Part shown: piece after piece, positions 35,341 to 46,734 of the stretch
Position numbering within the stretch: the stretch's first letter is position 1
How the letters are laid out: the number at the start of each line of letters is the position of its first letter
Assembly: GCA_963930655.1 (NCBI GenBank)
Contig: OZ005618.1
Coordinates: forward strand, 19,247,001 to 19,311,000
Origin: Myrica gale
Taxonomy: Eukaryota; Streptophyta; Magnoliopsida; Fagales; Myricaceae
Length of the DNA: 64,000 nucleotides
Direction of reading: 5' to 3'
Made by a program: the position numbers and the translations under genes
Notes under the pieces: generated by a model
Told to the model about the DNA's origin: nothing
Database searches by the model: none
What the model saw: only the letters and a program-made list of their open reading frames with translations

Positions 35341-35637
35341 ACAACATTTGTACACCAAACATTTTGTTTTATTCGATTTAAAAATATAGTACAATGAATA
35401 ATTTGGTTGTGTGCCTGTATTTAGGCTTTGTTTTACCTTTTCTAGATTAAAACAATATTTTTTTAAAAAATATTTGCCAGTCAAGGACTTAATTGTTATT
35501 TATGATTCAACTTAAATCTTAAAAAATCTATAATTTTGTTTTAAAACTCTAACTTTCCAATTATAAAAAGTTTTTAAATTTAAAATTATATTTATTTTAA
35601 AATTGGAGAATATGAGAGTTTTTGAGTCTCTTCAAAC

Positions 35638-36851
35638 TAGGGCTGCACAATGCTACCGGAAAATTCCGGTGGCACCGGCACTGGGTTCCCGGTACCCGGC
35701 CTAACTGGTGTCGGTGTAGATTTAGTTTTTTGAAAAAACCGGAATAAACTAAGTTTTTTTTATTTTTTTAGTTTAGTTTCTACTCAATAGTTTAAACTTT
35801 AATTTCACCTCAATACATAGTACTCTAGAAGCATGACAAGGTCTACTCAATAGTTTAGTTTCACCTAAATATTTGAGATTTGTTGTTGATTTTGTCTAAT
35901 CAAATACTTACATTCAAGTTACCAAGAAGCTTGTCAGGTGAATGAATTAGTTATTTAGAATTTTGGTAGAAAAAATTACAAATTTATTGTATTTAGAAGG
36001 GTATATATGAAGGCATTGGAATCATAATTAAAGAGTTTAATGTCAAACTTTGTTAAGTACATCGCATAATATAAGTCAAGAGGTCGAGATTCTACCACGA
36101 AAAATTGACAAATCACTGTATGAGTTTAAGAGTTTTTATGAAATTTTAACTAATTGTCTAAATTTATAATTTATAAAATTGACAAATCACTATTAAATTT
36201 ATATCATGCTTGCGAAATCAGTCACTCAATTACATTTTAGTTCAAAAATTCAGACAGAGTCATCACATTTGACCAGCGTATGACAAGCACTCGAGTGCCC
36301 TTTGAAAAAATTCAGATAGAGTCATCACGTTTGACAAGCACTCGAGCGCCTTCAAAAATTGCTGAATTTTTTTTATTTTCCTTGTGAAACCAAGGGAAAC
36401 CCTACTAGGTTTTGAACATGTGTTTAAAATTGTTATTGATTTGTTAATTAGAGGAAAAACACATATTCTCCCTTCTAAGTTTTGTTAGGGTCTAAACTGT
36501 ATTTTTCAAAAGATAATAGTTTCTACTTACAGTGACGTCTCTATTACTTTGGACTTTAAATTCTCATCTTATCTTTTAAGATGATCTTTTAATTTTATTG
36601 ATTTTGGAATTTGGATTTCATTAGTTTAGATTTTATTGATATGTGATTAATGGACCAAAAGAAAAAAGAAAAAATACATTGGGTCAAGTGCGTAAAATGC
36701 TAAAAAAAATGGCTCAATATGAATGTAGGATAACCGGAAACCGCCACCACTAAGAGCCGATTTTTCCCCTTAACGGTGTAGGTGTAGGTGACAATTTTTT
36801 CAAAACCGGCCTACCCGGTGTAGGTGCTGGTTTTGGGCTTGTGCAACCCTA
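35638..36851. mobile_element. Non-autonomous hAT element with TAGGG termini
   Basis: Perfect 8-bp repeats CTTCAAAC flank it at 35,630-35,637 and 36,852-36,859. The termini TAGGGCTGCACAA and (inverted) TAGGGTTGCACAA form the terminal inverted repeat. Both ends carry many subterminal ACCGG/CCGGT and GGTGTAGGTG motifs, typical of hAT transposase-binding arrays. 1,214 bp, no coding region. This family is distinct from the CAGTGGCG elements. Confidence 0.9.
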
Positions 36852-36859
36852 CTTCAAAC

Positions 36860-37186
36860 TCTTTTTTTATTTATATCTACTTTCTATTATCTCTACAATA
36901 TATTCATATTATTCAGAGCATGACAGCATAATCAATATACATAATTGCAAAAATAGAATTATAAAATTACAATCTTTAACTAATATAAACACATGCTATG
37001 TATTTTTTAGTCAAGAAAACTCATTGAGAATTTTTTTATGACTTTTTTATGTTTTATGCAAAATTTTGTACATTATATATATAGCAAAGCATATAATATA
37101 AAATATAAAAAATATTATACTATTATTTTAACCCTCAAAATAAATTCCTGACAATTATCTCAATTGAATCAAGTTCGTCTTATTAA
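36860..37186. other. AT-rich spacer
   Basis: Nothing supported. Confidence 0.4.
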
Positions 37187-37652
37187 GGGGCCGTTTGTTT
37201 GCCGAAATTTCGGGGAATATTCCTAAAATTTTGAGAATCTTGTGGAGTTAGAAATTTTTTGGGGTTTGTGAAAAGATGTTATAATTTTGAAATATTTTAA
37301 ATAATTTTTGAAAATTTTAAGGTAGTTATAGAGGGTAATAGGGTAATAATTGTAATTATTTGTTTATTATTTTTCTTAGTTAACCGCCTCCACATGCCTT
37401 TTGTCTTTTTTTGTTCCCTTACTTTTTTTCTTTCTTCATTAGGCGCCAATTGTATTCGGCTGCTTCGGCTGCTGCTTTTATTTTTACCCGACAACATATT
37501 ACGTAACCCAAGAGACCAATGTCTTCCGTTTCTTTTTTTCTTCTGTTTTGCAGGGGCTGTCAGGTACGGCTCAAAAGGTTGGAAGGGGCATTTGGCGTTT
37601 GTTTTGCTCGAAATTTCGGTCTCCGAAATTTCGAGCAAAACAACTGCCCTGT
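37187..37652. mobile_element. MITE-like element, GTTTGTTTG family, longer copy
   Basis: Begins GGGGCCGTTTGTTTGCCG followed by AAATTTCGGGGAATATTCC, the internal tract of the MITEs at 6,903 and 11,265. The right end GAGCAAAACAACTGCCC is an imperfect complement of the left end. A near-perfect short palindrome GCTCGAAATTTCGG...CCGAAATTTCGAGC lies at 37,608-37,638. Borders are tentative. Confidence 0.5.
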
Positions 37653-37671
37653 AAAGATGGCCAATTTCGAG

Positions 37672-37801
37672 TATTTAGGGTTTGACATTGCACTTTTAGC
37701 TCTGTTAGTGTTTATCTCAACTCAATCAAGTCCGTGTATTTAGGGTTTGACATTGTGCTTTTAGCTCTATTAGTGTTTATCTCAACTGAATCAAGTCCGT
37801 G
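37672..37801 (+). repeat. Tandem duplication of a 65-bp unit
   Basis: Two units begin TATTTAGGGTTTGACATTG at 37,672 and 37,737 and differ at only a few bases. The unit has no coding capacity. It may extend a nearby larger repeat. Confidence 0.9.
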
Positions 37802-38086
37802 TGAGTCCAATGCATATAAAAGAATGAGTGCACAAATTTTTCTCTTTACAAAAAAAATGTTATAAAAAAATTAAATAATGATAAAGCACCATATTCATGG
37901 TAATGAAGACCGGGCAACTTCCTTTTGGAATTTCAATGTGTTTTATGATGTAGGTTTCTTTAAATATCAATTATTATTTTTAGATTAATTGCAGGGTGTA
38001 ATATAAAATATATTAACAGGACTATTTTTCAATTCAGTTAGATGAAAAAAATAGTAACTTAAAACATAATTGTGGATAATAGGTAA

Positions 38087-39187
38087 GGCTAAAATATTAA
38101 ATGTGCCTATGTGGTATAGTCATTTCCTGAATATGCCCTTAGGGTTCATTTTGTTTTTCCGCTGCTACTGTGGTGATGTACATTTTTCAAAAATACCCTT
38201 TCTCCCATAATATGTCTGCAAACTAACGAAATTTGTTGAGCTGTCAAAAAATTACACTTCATGGCCAATAGAAAAAGGACACGTGCCGAAATTGCTGACT
38301 GGGCATATATCTCTGTGGTTCCCGTATAATCCACGCTGTCAACAATTTTTCCCAAATCACTCGAACACTCGAACCCTAGCTATTTACCCCAAATCACTCA
38401 AACCATGCACATTCCACGTTGTCTTCGATTCCATTGGAGGATGAAAAGAGCGGCACTTTGCCTGGTAAGCTTTGCGTTGTGAGAAAACACCAAATCCAGA
38501 AGATTCAAACCCAACTCAAAACAAACCATAGGCAATCGACTTCACAAAATTAAGGAACATCAAAGATTCAGCACCAATAATTCACTCCATATAGGAAAAA
38601 CCTTTGCAGTCCATAATCAAAGTAAAAAAAAAAAAGATAAAAAAAAGCCATTTTCATGAAACTTAGTGTAAGCTTTTTCTTTTTGAACTTGTCTCGACTA
38701 TTAGTCGTTTGCAGCACTGTTGATTATCACTCAAAACCATATACAAGAGCCACATGTCTTTTGGATTGAGAGTCTTTGTATGGTCAAGATTTTTTTGGAT
38801 TTGGGGAAAAGCAATTTCACGAACAACAAGAGAGTTTCGGTCGAAATCAATTTGGGGAAAAAACAATTTGGATTTGGGACGATGGTCTTCTTCAGCTGAT
38901 GCGACAAGGGCAATTTCGGAATGAGAAAATTGTTGACAACATGGACTATTCAGGGACAACAGGGATATATGTCATGTCAGTAGATTGAACACGTGTCTTC
39001 TTTCTATTGGCCATGACGTGTAATTTTTTGACAGCTCAGCAAATTCCTTTAGTTTGCAGAAGGATTATGGACGAATGGATACTTTTGAGAAATGTACATC
39101 ACCCGAGGGAGCAGCAGGAAAACAAAATAAACCTTAGAAGCATATTCAGGAAAAGTCTACCACAGGGACACGCATAATATTTTAGCC
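38087..39187. mobile_element. Mutator-like element with long inverted repeats and 9-bp target duplication
   Basis: AATAGGTAA flanks the element exactly at 38,078-38,086 and 39,188-39,196. The termini are GGCTAAAATATTA and its inverse. The arms (about 38,087-38,355 and 38,930-39,187) remain complementary over some 250 bp, including GACAGCTCAGCAAATT against AATTTGTTGAGCTGTC and ATTGGCCATGACGTGTAATT against its diverged complement. The 570-bp interior has no recognisable gene, so any captured sequence is unidentified. 1,101 bp. Confidence 0.88.
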
Positions 39188-39264
39188 AATAGGTAAAATC
39201 CTCACCATTGAATTTATTGCTTCACTTGCCTTCGTGTTTAAATGGTTAATCCAAAACGCATAGG

Positions 39265-40290
39265 GGTCCATGACGTACCCCTAAAGTTTGATACATTGTT
39301 TTGTCCACCAATTATTAAAAATTTGATCCATTGCATTTGGAATGATTTGTAGAATTTTGCAACCGTTATCAATAATTTGGATAGAAATTGATATTTTTTT
39401 TCGGTTTGTGAAATGATGTTTTTTCCTTATTATTGTTTATTATTATATTTTGTGTAGGGATAAAGCTGTCATCCATTGATAAAAAATATATGAATATGTT
39501 AAAATTAAGATTTAAATGCATCGCATGCCTTGTAGTATTCAACTATTACAAATATATTCTTATGGTAAAGAAATATACTTTCGTTTATCAAGTATCCCCC
39601 CATATGTCTCCGTTTAAAAATTAAACGGAAAATAGTGACGTGACATAAGTCAACTACGTGTGCACGAATCAAAAAGCGTGGTAAAGAAAGTTGATTTTGT
39701 GTCCCTAAAGGTTAACTTTCCATTTATAGAGTATCATCTCGTTTAAACAGAAAATAGTAATGTGGCATAAGTCAACTACACGTACACGAATCAAAAAGCG
39801 TCATATCTTCCTGAGCCCACTATTTCTACGTCAGAGGCCTAGTCAATGTCTTCCTGAGCCCACTATTTCTACGTCAAAGGCCTAGTCAATGTCCTGTTGT
39901 GTGAAATTAGTGCCTCTGGACCTCTTACGTGAAGATAGTGGGTCTAAAAAGACAAATACGTTTTTGGATTCGTGCACACATTGTTGACTTATGCCAAATC
40001 ACTACCCGTTAGTTTTTTAATCGGAAACAGATGAGGGATATTTTTTAAGCGAAAAGTTTTCCTCGGGGACACAAAATTAACTTTCTTTACTAAAGGGATA
40101 TATTTGTAATGATCGAATAGCACATGAATATAAAATGCATTTAAACCTAAAATTAATGATGGATCACTGCCAAGTATAAACGATTAATAATTGAGAGACA
40201 AATGCAACTAAATCAATTACTTGGACCACAAAGTCTTAAATTCTTAATAATTGATGGGTGAAAAATTATATTTTTCCCTCTAAAGAATTA
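39265..40290. mobile_element. Large imperfect foldback element
   Basis: Left arm (39,495-39,700) and right arm (39,950-40,150) are complementary: CATAAGTCAACTACGTGTGCACGAATC pairs with the region GATTCGTGCACACATTGTTGAC, and AAAGAAAGTTGATTTTGTGTCC pairs with GGACACAAAATTAACTTTC. The left arm contains a partial direct repeat of itself (about 39,745-39,800). Outer parts resemble the TTTGCACC foldback family. No transposase or clear target duplication. Confidence 0.65.
39806..39891 (+). repeat. Tandem duplication of a 43-bp unit inside the foldback element
   Basis: Two units start TCTTCCTGAGCCCACTATTT at 39,806 and 39,849 with one mismatch seen. A diverged inverse copy (CCTCTTACGTGAAGATAGTGGG) lies at 39,920-39,955, so the units sit near the loop of the hairpin. 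Confidence 0.88.
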
Positions 40291-40512
40291 AAATAACTAA
40301 GAAGCTTTTGCCAATTCTTTTCAGCTATTAGAGCACTTAGAAACTTTCAATTGAATAGTCCATTGTAGAAATTGACACCTTGCAAGCTAAATTTGGATGT
40401 GCAACTAAAACCGAAATAGATTTAGATACTTTTTTCCTTGTCTGTCATAAAGTTTGTGAAGTCTCAAAACCTATTTATCTCTATCATTTTTTGCGTTTTA
40501 CTGGAAAAGGAG

Positions 40513-43308
40513 CTACGGAAGACCTACAATGTATGCATTCCAAGCATCTTGTTGCTGAAAACTCTTGACCTCTTCATATTTCACATCTCGTCCTCGGATT
40601 TCATCGGTGTCTGGCATTTGCCTAAGCCAAAAAAGGACAGATTGAAATCCAGCCTCTTGTAAGCAGTCTTTGATCTCAGGCAACGACCACCTAGGCACAT
40701 GACCAACCATATTCTAATGTTTTAGGACTAATCAGAAACTCAACATATCAAGATTGAAACTAATAATAATGCCTGAGGCCACTGAGCTCGTCATGTCAAT
40801 ACTGATCTTCCTCAGAAAACAAAAAAAAAAGACGCGTAAACAACACAACTTACAGCCTCCAACCATATGAAAATGCATGGCGAATTTTTTTCTGCAGCTT
40901 TTGGAGATGAAAGTGGAGGCTAATTCTTGTTCTGCGCTCGATAATGTCAAATTCAGCCTGCTCCCAAACATACTGCACATGTGGATAAAACACTCAAAAC
41001 TTTATGGAATGATTAAGTTTGCACCCAGACAAGGAGTGATTATTAAGACACATAACTTCTGGGTCAATTAGTTATGCTGATTATAGACTGGACGTCGGAT
41101 ATTGTACAAATCCAATAGAAAGAACAATTCAAACTGGGCAAACAAAAGGAAAGAAAAGATCATTCACATGAACAGCAGCAGTAGAAAATATCCTGAATAG
41201 GAAAATAAAAAGTGGAAGTGGCATGTCGATGTAAAGCTAGAATATGGACTGCTGGCAAAGAGAAATTTAATGTCTATTCCTTTTCGATGTTTTGACCTGA
41301 TTCTATTTCATTAAATTCTGTAGGCTTGACCTCCTTTGAACCTAAACCCAGCCTAGTCGGTGAATATCTATACTCTTTCAATCAATGCTATAAAATGTCA
41401 CGAGTATTTGGAGTAGAATGAGTATACCGTAAAATTGGTAAATCTTTTCTGAAGCCTTAGCTTGCGCTCTGATGACGTCCCACCATATAAATCCATCACA
41501 GATACACCACCTTTCTTTGACAAGACATCAAGCGCATGCTTGAAATACAAAACCAGGTCTGCACGTTTATGGAGACAACAACAGCAATAGTTAAAAGCAC
41601 AAACAGTGTCTCTTGGAGGCAGTGGAACGTTCTTCATGTACATATGATTGGTAGTAAAGTTCTCTTGTGACAACGTATCTTCCAGTGCATGACTCCCAGA
41701 ACCATCTTTGTTCTCTTGCAGTGAGATGTTCCTTATCAGGTCTTGAGGCTCGTCTTTGACTAGTTTAGCCTCAAGAGGTTGCAAGACATTGCCATGGAAG
41801 AGGGATATCCTGGAATACCCATCAGCCCCAACTCGATTTATGTTGTTTTCCATGCACCAATTCAGTGCCTCGAGGTCAATCCCACAGCAGTCCTGCTTGG
41901 ATTAGTGCGGATCCATTCTGCACTGTCAAATACATAGAATATGTTAGGTACGCTTTTGGCATATGCAACAGTTGAAACTTAATGGCTTTTCTCTTGAGAA
42001 GAGATAGCTACTTGGAGAAAACCATATCTGCAGGAAAAAAAAAATATATAAACTTTACCATAAGTAAATATTTTCTGGATTTATTGCAATTGGGAGGTAA
42101 ACCAAATGGGATTAAGAACTTGTACAAAAGTAACCTCATACAGATTCACTAATGGCAGCAACTAGGCCGCACAGCCACAATCTCTTATCCAAAATTGAAT
42201 AGCATATATGACACATTACCAATAACTTACTCTGCCATTGGAGATTATCCCCATGAAATTTTAATAAGCTATGGCTAACTCAACAATATGTTCATTAAAA
42301 AATTTACGGGTTACTTAAAACATCAAAGAAGGCAGTGAAATGAAGAGTAGCATCCCTCAGGCATACAGGCTTTAAATCTGGCAACTAATTGCCAGATGAT
42401 ATCAGTGACTTGGGTTTTATCAAACGGCTATCACCTACTCCCGCATAACCTCATTCAATCATCGAAAGACCTAAGATAAGAAACACATAAAACCAATGCC
42501 CACTGTACAAAGCACCGATATAGTAACATAAAAAATCCTACTTGGATACACGAATCCAATGCAGTAAATCCTTAGTATATATGTTAGAGAATATAATTCA
42601 AATAATAAGATCTTTTTTGCCCAAAAGTGATCCATCAAAAACCAGAGAAAATATCAGTGTGAGAACGAACCTAAGAAGAGCGGTTCCATAGAAATCTTCT
42701 TGGAGATGGAGGGGCATCCTCCCACCCACATACATCAGAAAGAACTTCTGCATATAGCTTATGTCTCCCTTCGGAGACTGCATTCAAAACAAAATTCACA
42801 GAAGCCCAAAACTCATTAAAAATGTCTGCGTATAAAATTAATCGGGTTAGATTCTTGTTTTTGCTCCCTCCCAGTCTCAAATGGAGGCAAAAAAAAAACT
42901 GAAACTCTAGGATCTTTTCCCACATTTTCTCAGCAAGGAAATATGTCATTCAAAGAGCCGGAGAGTGAGTCAAACCTGCACAGATTGTTGGTAAAGAAGA
43001 AATTTTGACGGCATCTCCTTCGATGGACACTATTCGTTTTTCTTTTCTTCTTCTTCTTCTTCTTCTTCTTCTTCTTCTTCTTCTTCTTCTTCTTCTTCCT
43101 CTACTTCATCTTCCTCTTCTTCTTCGCCATCCTCTTCTTCCTTTTCTTCTTTTTCTTCTTCTTCAGCACCAGAAAGCTTGGAAGCAGAGGAAGAAGAAGA
43201 GGGCAGGCTCAGCTGGTAATCAAAGTCATCTTCTTCCTCAGCATAGTAGGAGGCTCCTCGACGAGGGTTTCTTTGTGGGTTCCTCTGCTTCTTCTCTCGC
43301 TTTCCCAT
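40513..43308 (-). pseudogene. SAM-dependent methyltransferase gene, recently broken
   Basis: Five exons can be read with GT-AG borders: 43,308-42,976, 42,777-42,671, 41,922-41,428, 40,972-40,854 and 40,690-40,513. They join into a plant class I S-adenosylmethionine-dependent methyltransferase: basic start MGKREKKQRNPQRNPRRGA, a Glu-rich stretch coded by a GAA microsatellite, PSKFLLYQQSVQ|SPKGDISYMQKFF, LHLQEDFYGTALL|SAEWIRTNPS (SAM-binding glycine loop), ISLFHGNVLQPLEAK, FNYCCCCLHKRADL and the end WSLPEIKDCLQEAGF...DAWNAYIVG. The substrate is unknown. Two lesions: an in-frame TAG at 43,030-43,032 after the Glu run, and a one-base deletion near 41,875 before DLEALNWC. The normally conserved FCG reads FYG. 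All splice sites are still good. It matches the position of At2g27590 in Arabidopsis. Confidence 0.85.
43042..43155 (+). repeat. (TTC)n/(GAA)n microsatellite in methyltransferase exon 1
   Basis: A run of TTC with CTT/CCT interruptions that codes poly-Glu on the minus strand. The long leucine-rich open frame on the plus strand here is its antisense shadow. Confidence 0.95.
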
Positions 43309-43349
43309 TCTTCGGGTTTCTTTCCCCAAAGTCAAAAAGATGAAACAGC

Positions 43350-44085
43350 CACCGAGTTCGGTTACAATACGTGGGTGTTAAAATGCTGGTTTACGGGGAA
43401 CGACCACGATTTCCTTCACTCGAATCTAACGGTCGTCAGCTGCTCTAACCGAGTTAATGAAATCCGGATCCGGGTTGGTGGTTTTGACCCGCGTGTTTTA
43501 CCAGCATATGCCGACGACCCGCTTCTTTTCCGAATTAATCCCCCTTCTCCCAATTTTTGCCCGCTTGTTTTCAGAATTAATCCCCCTTCTCTCATTTTTT
43601 GAATTCGAAGCTGGTTCTTCGCTGGGAGTGCAGAGTTCGGGTAAGTCGTCTGTGTTGGAGAGCATCGTTGGGCGTGACTTTCTTCCCAGGGGATCAGGGT
43701 AGGGTTTGTGATTTTATTTATTCTTCTCTAGTGATTTGGTATTTGCAGTCTGATTGTTTGATGAGAAATGGGATTGAAAGGAACAGAAACGGATGGAGAG
43801 TTTTGTCTTCTATATTTACTGTTCAAGGTTGCGTTCAAAGAACGGGAAATGCTAGTCAACCGTCAAGTACGGTAGTAGGCATGGTTTTGAGTAGAATCCA
43901 TTATCCTTTTTTCATTTTTTCTGGAAAGTCATTTTTATTTCTCTTTTATTTACGCAACTTATTGTCTTTGTCGAACCTATATGGTTTATTTAGAGCATTT
44001 ATACATACAATTTCTGGCAACCAACCAGTCATCTGAGTGTTAAAAATGTAGTATTCGACAAAAAATGATGAAAAACAAAAAATGT
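43350..44085 (+). repeat. Left arm of an inverted duplication carrying DRP1 exon 1
   Basis: Nearly identical in inverse orientation to 46,930-47,665, starting at GAGTTCGGTTACAATACGTG and ending at ACAAAAAATGATGAAAAAC. A few single-base differences are visible, for example GTTCAAGG against GTTTAAGG. The arm begins about 40 bp outside the methyltransferase start codon and ends inside what was a dynamin intron. Confidence 0.93.
43599..43698 (+). pseudogene. DRP1-type dynamin first-exon fragment, left copy
   Basis: The frame reads [19 protein letters not shown] and [12 protein letters not shown] up to the donor GG|GTAGGG at 43,698. QSSGKS is the GTPase P-loop of dynamins and the text fits plant DRP1 (phragmoplastin/ADL1) proteins, which act in cell-plate formation and endocytosis. 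The preceding sequence does not resemble the DRP1 N-terminus. No second exon follows in this arm, so it is a dead fragment. Confidence 0.8.
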
Positions 44086-45194
44086 TGATCTGCGCGCAAG
44101 GCTCTTCGTCAAGGAAAATCTGGGTAAGGCTCTGTTTCTTATTCATCTGGCAACAAGTGGTTCTAATCTGCAAAGTTTTTGAAAGTTTGTTGAAAGTATC
44201 CACTTGTTCTAATCTGCCGACATAGCATTTATTTTCTGCATTCAATGACTATCTACGAATTTTGGCAAATGGTGATGTGAATACATGCAAGTTTGTAAGG
44301 CTGACAATGCTATACGATACTGCATACCTGTGTTTGAGTGCTTATAGATTTTATTAGTAAGTTAGAGTAATAATATTAGTAACCACAGACGGGCTGCTTT
44401 TTTGTGCTTGTGGCGACCACTGATGCTACTTATATATTGGTTCTTGAATGGGAGGCTGAATAAGAAACACCACTTCCTAACTTGGTGAGTTTTATTGTCC
44501 AACAATGAAGGTGGAGATTCGTGTTAAGGTTTCTCTCCCCTCTGCTCCTGGCATTAAATGTATAATGTTTGCCTATAAACATTGTATATGTATTGTAGAG
44601 TGATTAACAGGTTTGATTGCTTATGCTGCAATGTCTTCAATGTCTGCAATGTCATGTCTCTCTTTCTTTCCCTCTCTTCCTCTCTCCTGCTCTCCCCCAC
44701 CCTAACAATTATTCATAAACATAGCACAACCCTTTGTTCAGAATGACGCGGTAATACCAAATGTATCTCGCTGAAGTAGTTGGTTGACTGACTGTTGGGA
44801 GTTGGCAGCAACCACGACCAACATGACAAGCTTTCCAAGGTCTAACCTGGGTTGCAGTGTCATGAAACAGGACAGCTCTAAGTGCAAGATCACCAAGAGG
44901 TGAAGATAAAAAGGCTAGGGAAGCTTTTTGTTTATCAGAGCGATTCACGAGGAAAGTATAATCCACTCTGCAGAATGACAGAACTAATCTTAGGCTGTAA
45001 CGTGTGTATTGAGATGATAAAGAGGAAGTGAAGCATTCTCACTAGGGCCTATTCTCCTCTTTTTTTTTTTTTATCAAGGGCCTATTCTCCTTGATTGTTA
45101 TAAATTGCATCAGATCCCATACTAGAATTTCTTTTACTTTCCTTTTGAGAATCTTTTGTTTTCATTTGACTTGTCAACATTATGGCTATTGGCA

Positions 45195-45350
45195 GACATA
45201 CGCTTTGGAGATTGGAAAATACAAGATCAGAGTTAATGCAATTACATGCGGCTTGCACCTTCAAGATGAATATCCAGTGTCAGTGGGGAAAAAGAGGGCA
45301 GAGAAGTTGGTGAAACCTCCATAAGTCATGTTACATGACTGGAACAACCT
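45195..45350 (+). pseudogene. Short-chain dehydrogenase/reductase exon fragment
   Basis: The frame reads [21 protein letters not shown] then [19 protein letters not shown], which resembles the C-terminal part of a plant SDR (FabG-like reductase) where helix and strand after the active site carry KIRVNAI. About 10 codons later YMTGTT matches the cofactor-side motif near the SDR C-terminus. The intervening residues and the YxxxK catalytic part are missing. It is a processed or captured piece; family assignment is from the motif only. Confidence 0.55.
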
Positions 45351-45788
45351 CCATAAGTCATGTGACTGCTGCTCCACCCTCCATACCTTTGTTACTCTCA
45401 AAAGGTTGACAAGAACTTCAAACAATCACGAAAATGGAAGGGTGAATCTGATTTCTAAGAAGACCCAGATGCATATCAGACGTGCCTGCTTTCAATGCCC
45501 CAATTTACTTGCACCTGTGGGACAGTTCCCTTTACTTGGCAGCACGAAAAGAAACATGTAGCTAAATGATTTGCTGATTGAAATTTCAAACTTTTGTGGT
45601 GGGGAGGAACTTTCACTTTCGTTTCTTTTTCTTTTCCTGACCTAGCTTGACAAGGGGAATGGAAGTCAATGTAAAAATCTTTATGTATCAACTTCTGAGT
45701 GTTATTATTTATCATCATACTTCTATTTTGGTTTGTTAAATTTTTGGCGCAATTGAAGCAGATTTGGTTTGTTAATCTGCTGCACATC

Positions 45789-46054
45789 ATCTTCCAACTT
45801 CAGTAATCAAACTTCTGGTTTGTTAATCTAAACAATCTGCTCCTTGGCACAAAAGGACAAGCCTGCTAATGCCAAACTAATTACAATAGATTACAATAGA
45901 TTTGATACATCACAAATATTTATCTTCCAACTTCAGTAATCAAACTTCTGGTTTGTTAATATAAACAATCTGCTCCTTGGCACAAATGGACAAGCCTGCT
46001 AATGCCAAACTAATTACAATAGATTACAATAGATTTGATACATCACAAATATTT
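45789..46054 (+). repeat. Tandem duplication of a 133-bp unit
   Basis: Units begin ATCTTCCAACTTCAGTAATC at 45,789 and 45,922 and are almost identical, including CAATCTGCTCCTTGGCACAAA. Each also contains a doubled ATTACAATAG. Non-coding. Confidence 0.92.
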
Positions 46055-46734
46055 TACATTGACTACCATTACCCTACCTAAACTACCAATATATTACATA
46101 ATACAAACTTGAAACATCGTCTCACACTTCACAAAAACTGCAACATAATGCAAGCTCATCATCGCTATTGTACATAAACCTCGTGTGCTTTCCAGCAAAC
46201 TAGTCCTCCATCATCATCCTCTTCTTCTATTCCATCCTCTTCTTCATCGTTATCAGAGTCTTTTCAGATTCAAGACTCTTGCTTCTTTCCATCTTATATG
46301 TAACCGACCACCACCTGCCATGAATTTTCAATTCACAGATGAAATCATCTCACAATAACATGAACACGGTCCTAAAAAAACTATGAATAACTGAGAAGAA
46401 AAAGTCAAACGAACTTGAGAAATCAATTGCTCTTCGAAACTATAACCAAAACTATGAATAACTCTAGAGACAGCAATTAGGACAAGCATAAGAATGACGA
46501 AGGCAATCAAGAGTCACCTTCAAGAGTAATACCGGAGGCATCCAAGAACCACCAGCAACAACAAGATTACAAATATGACGCAGAACACATAAGCAAGATG
46601 GCATGTTATAATTTCTTCATTCAATCAGGAGGTTATCATTTCAATCAAGTGCAGTAGAAGTTCCACTGAAAATAAAAAGGATAAACAATGTCGTCATATC
46701 ACATCATTTGCCCCGACGACATACAGAAATCAGT

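Larger units (their letters stand above)
44086..46690. other. Spacer between the two DRP1 arms
   Basis: About 2.85 kb in all lies between the arms, including DRP1 exon 2 at its right end. It holds the short-chain dehydrogenase fragment (45,195-45,350) and the 133-bp tandem repeat (45,789-46,054). The rest, including a minus open frame at 44,709-44,966, has no recognisable gene. Confidence 0.5.

Noticed and set aside
38146..38988. Open frames within the Mutator-like element (38,146-38,355, 38,663-38,959, 38,776-38,988)
   Set aside because: They lie in the inverted arms or interior and have no protein motif; arm frames mirror each other because the DNA is repeated.
43005..43343. Leucine-rich plus-strand open frame of 112 codons
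   Set aside because: It is the antisense of the Glu-coding GAA microsatellite in methyltransferase exon 1.
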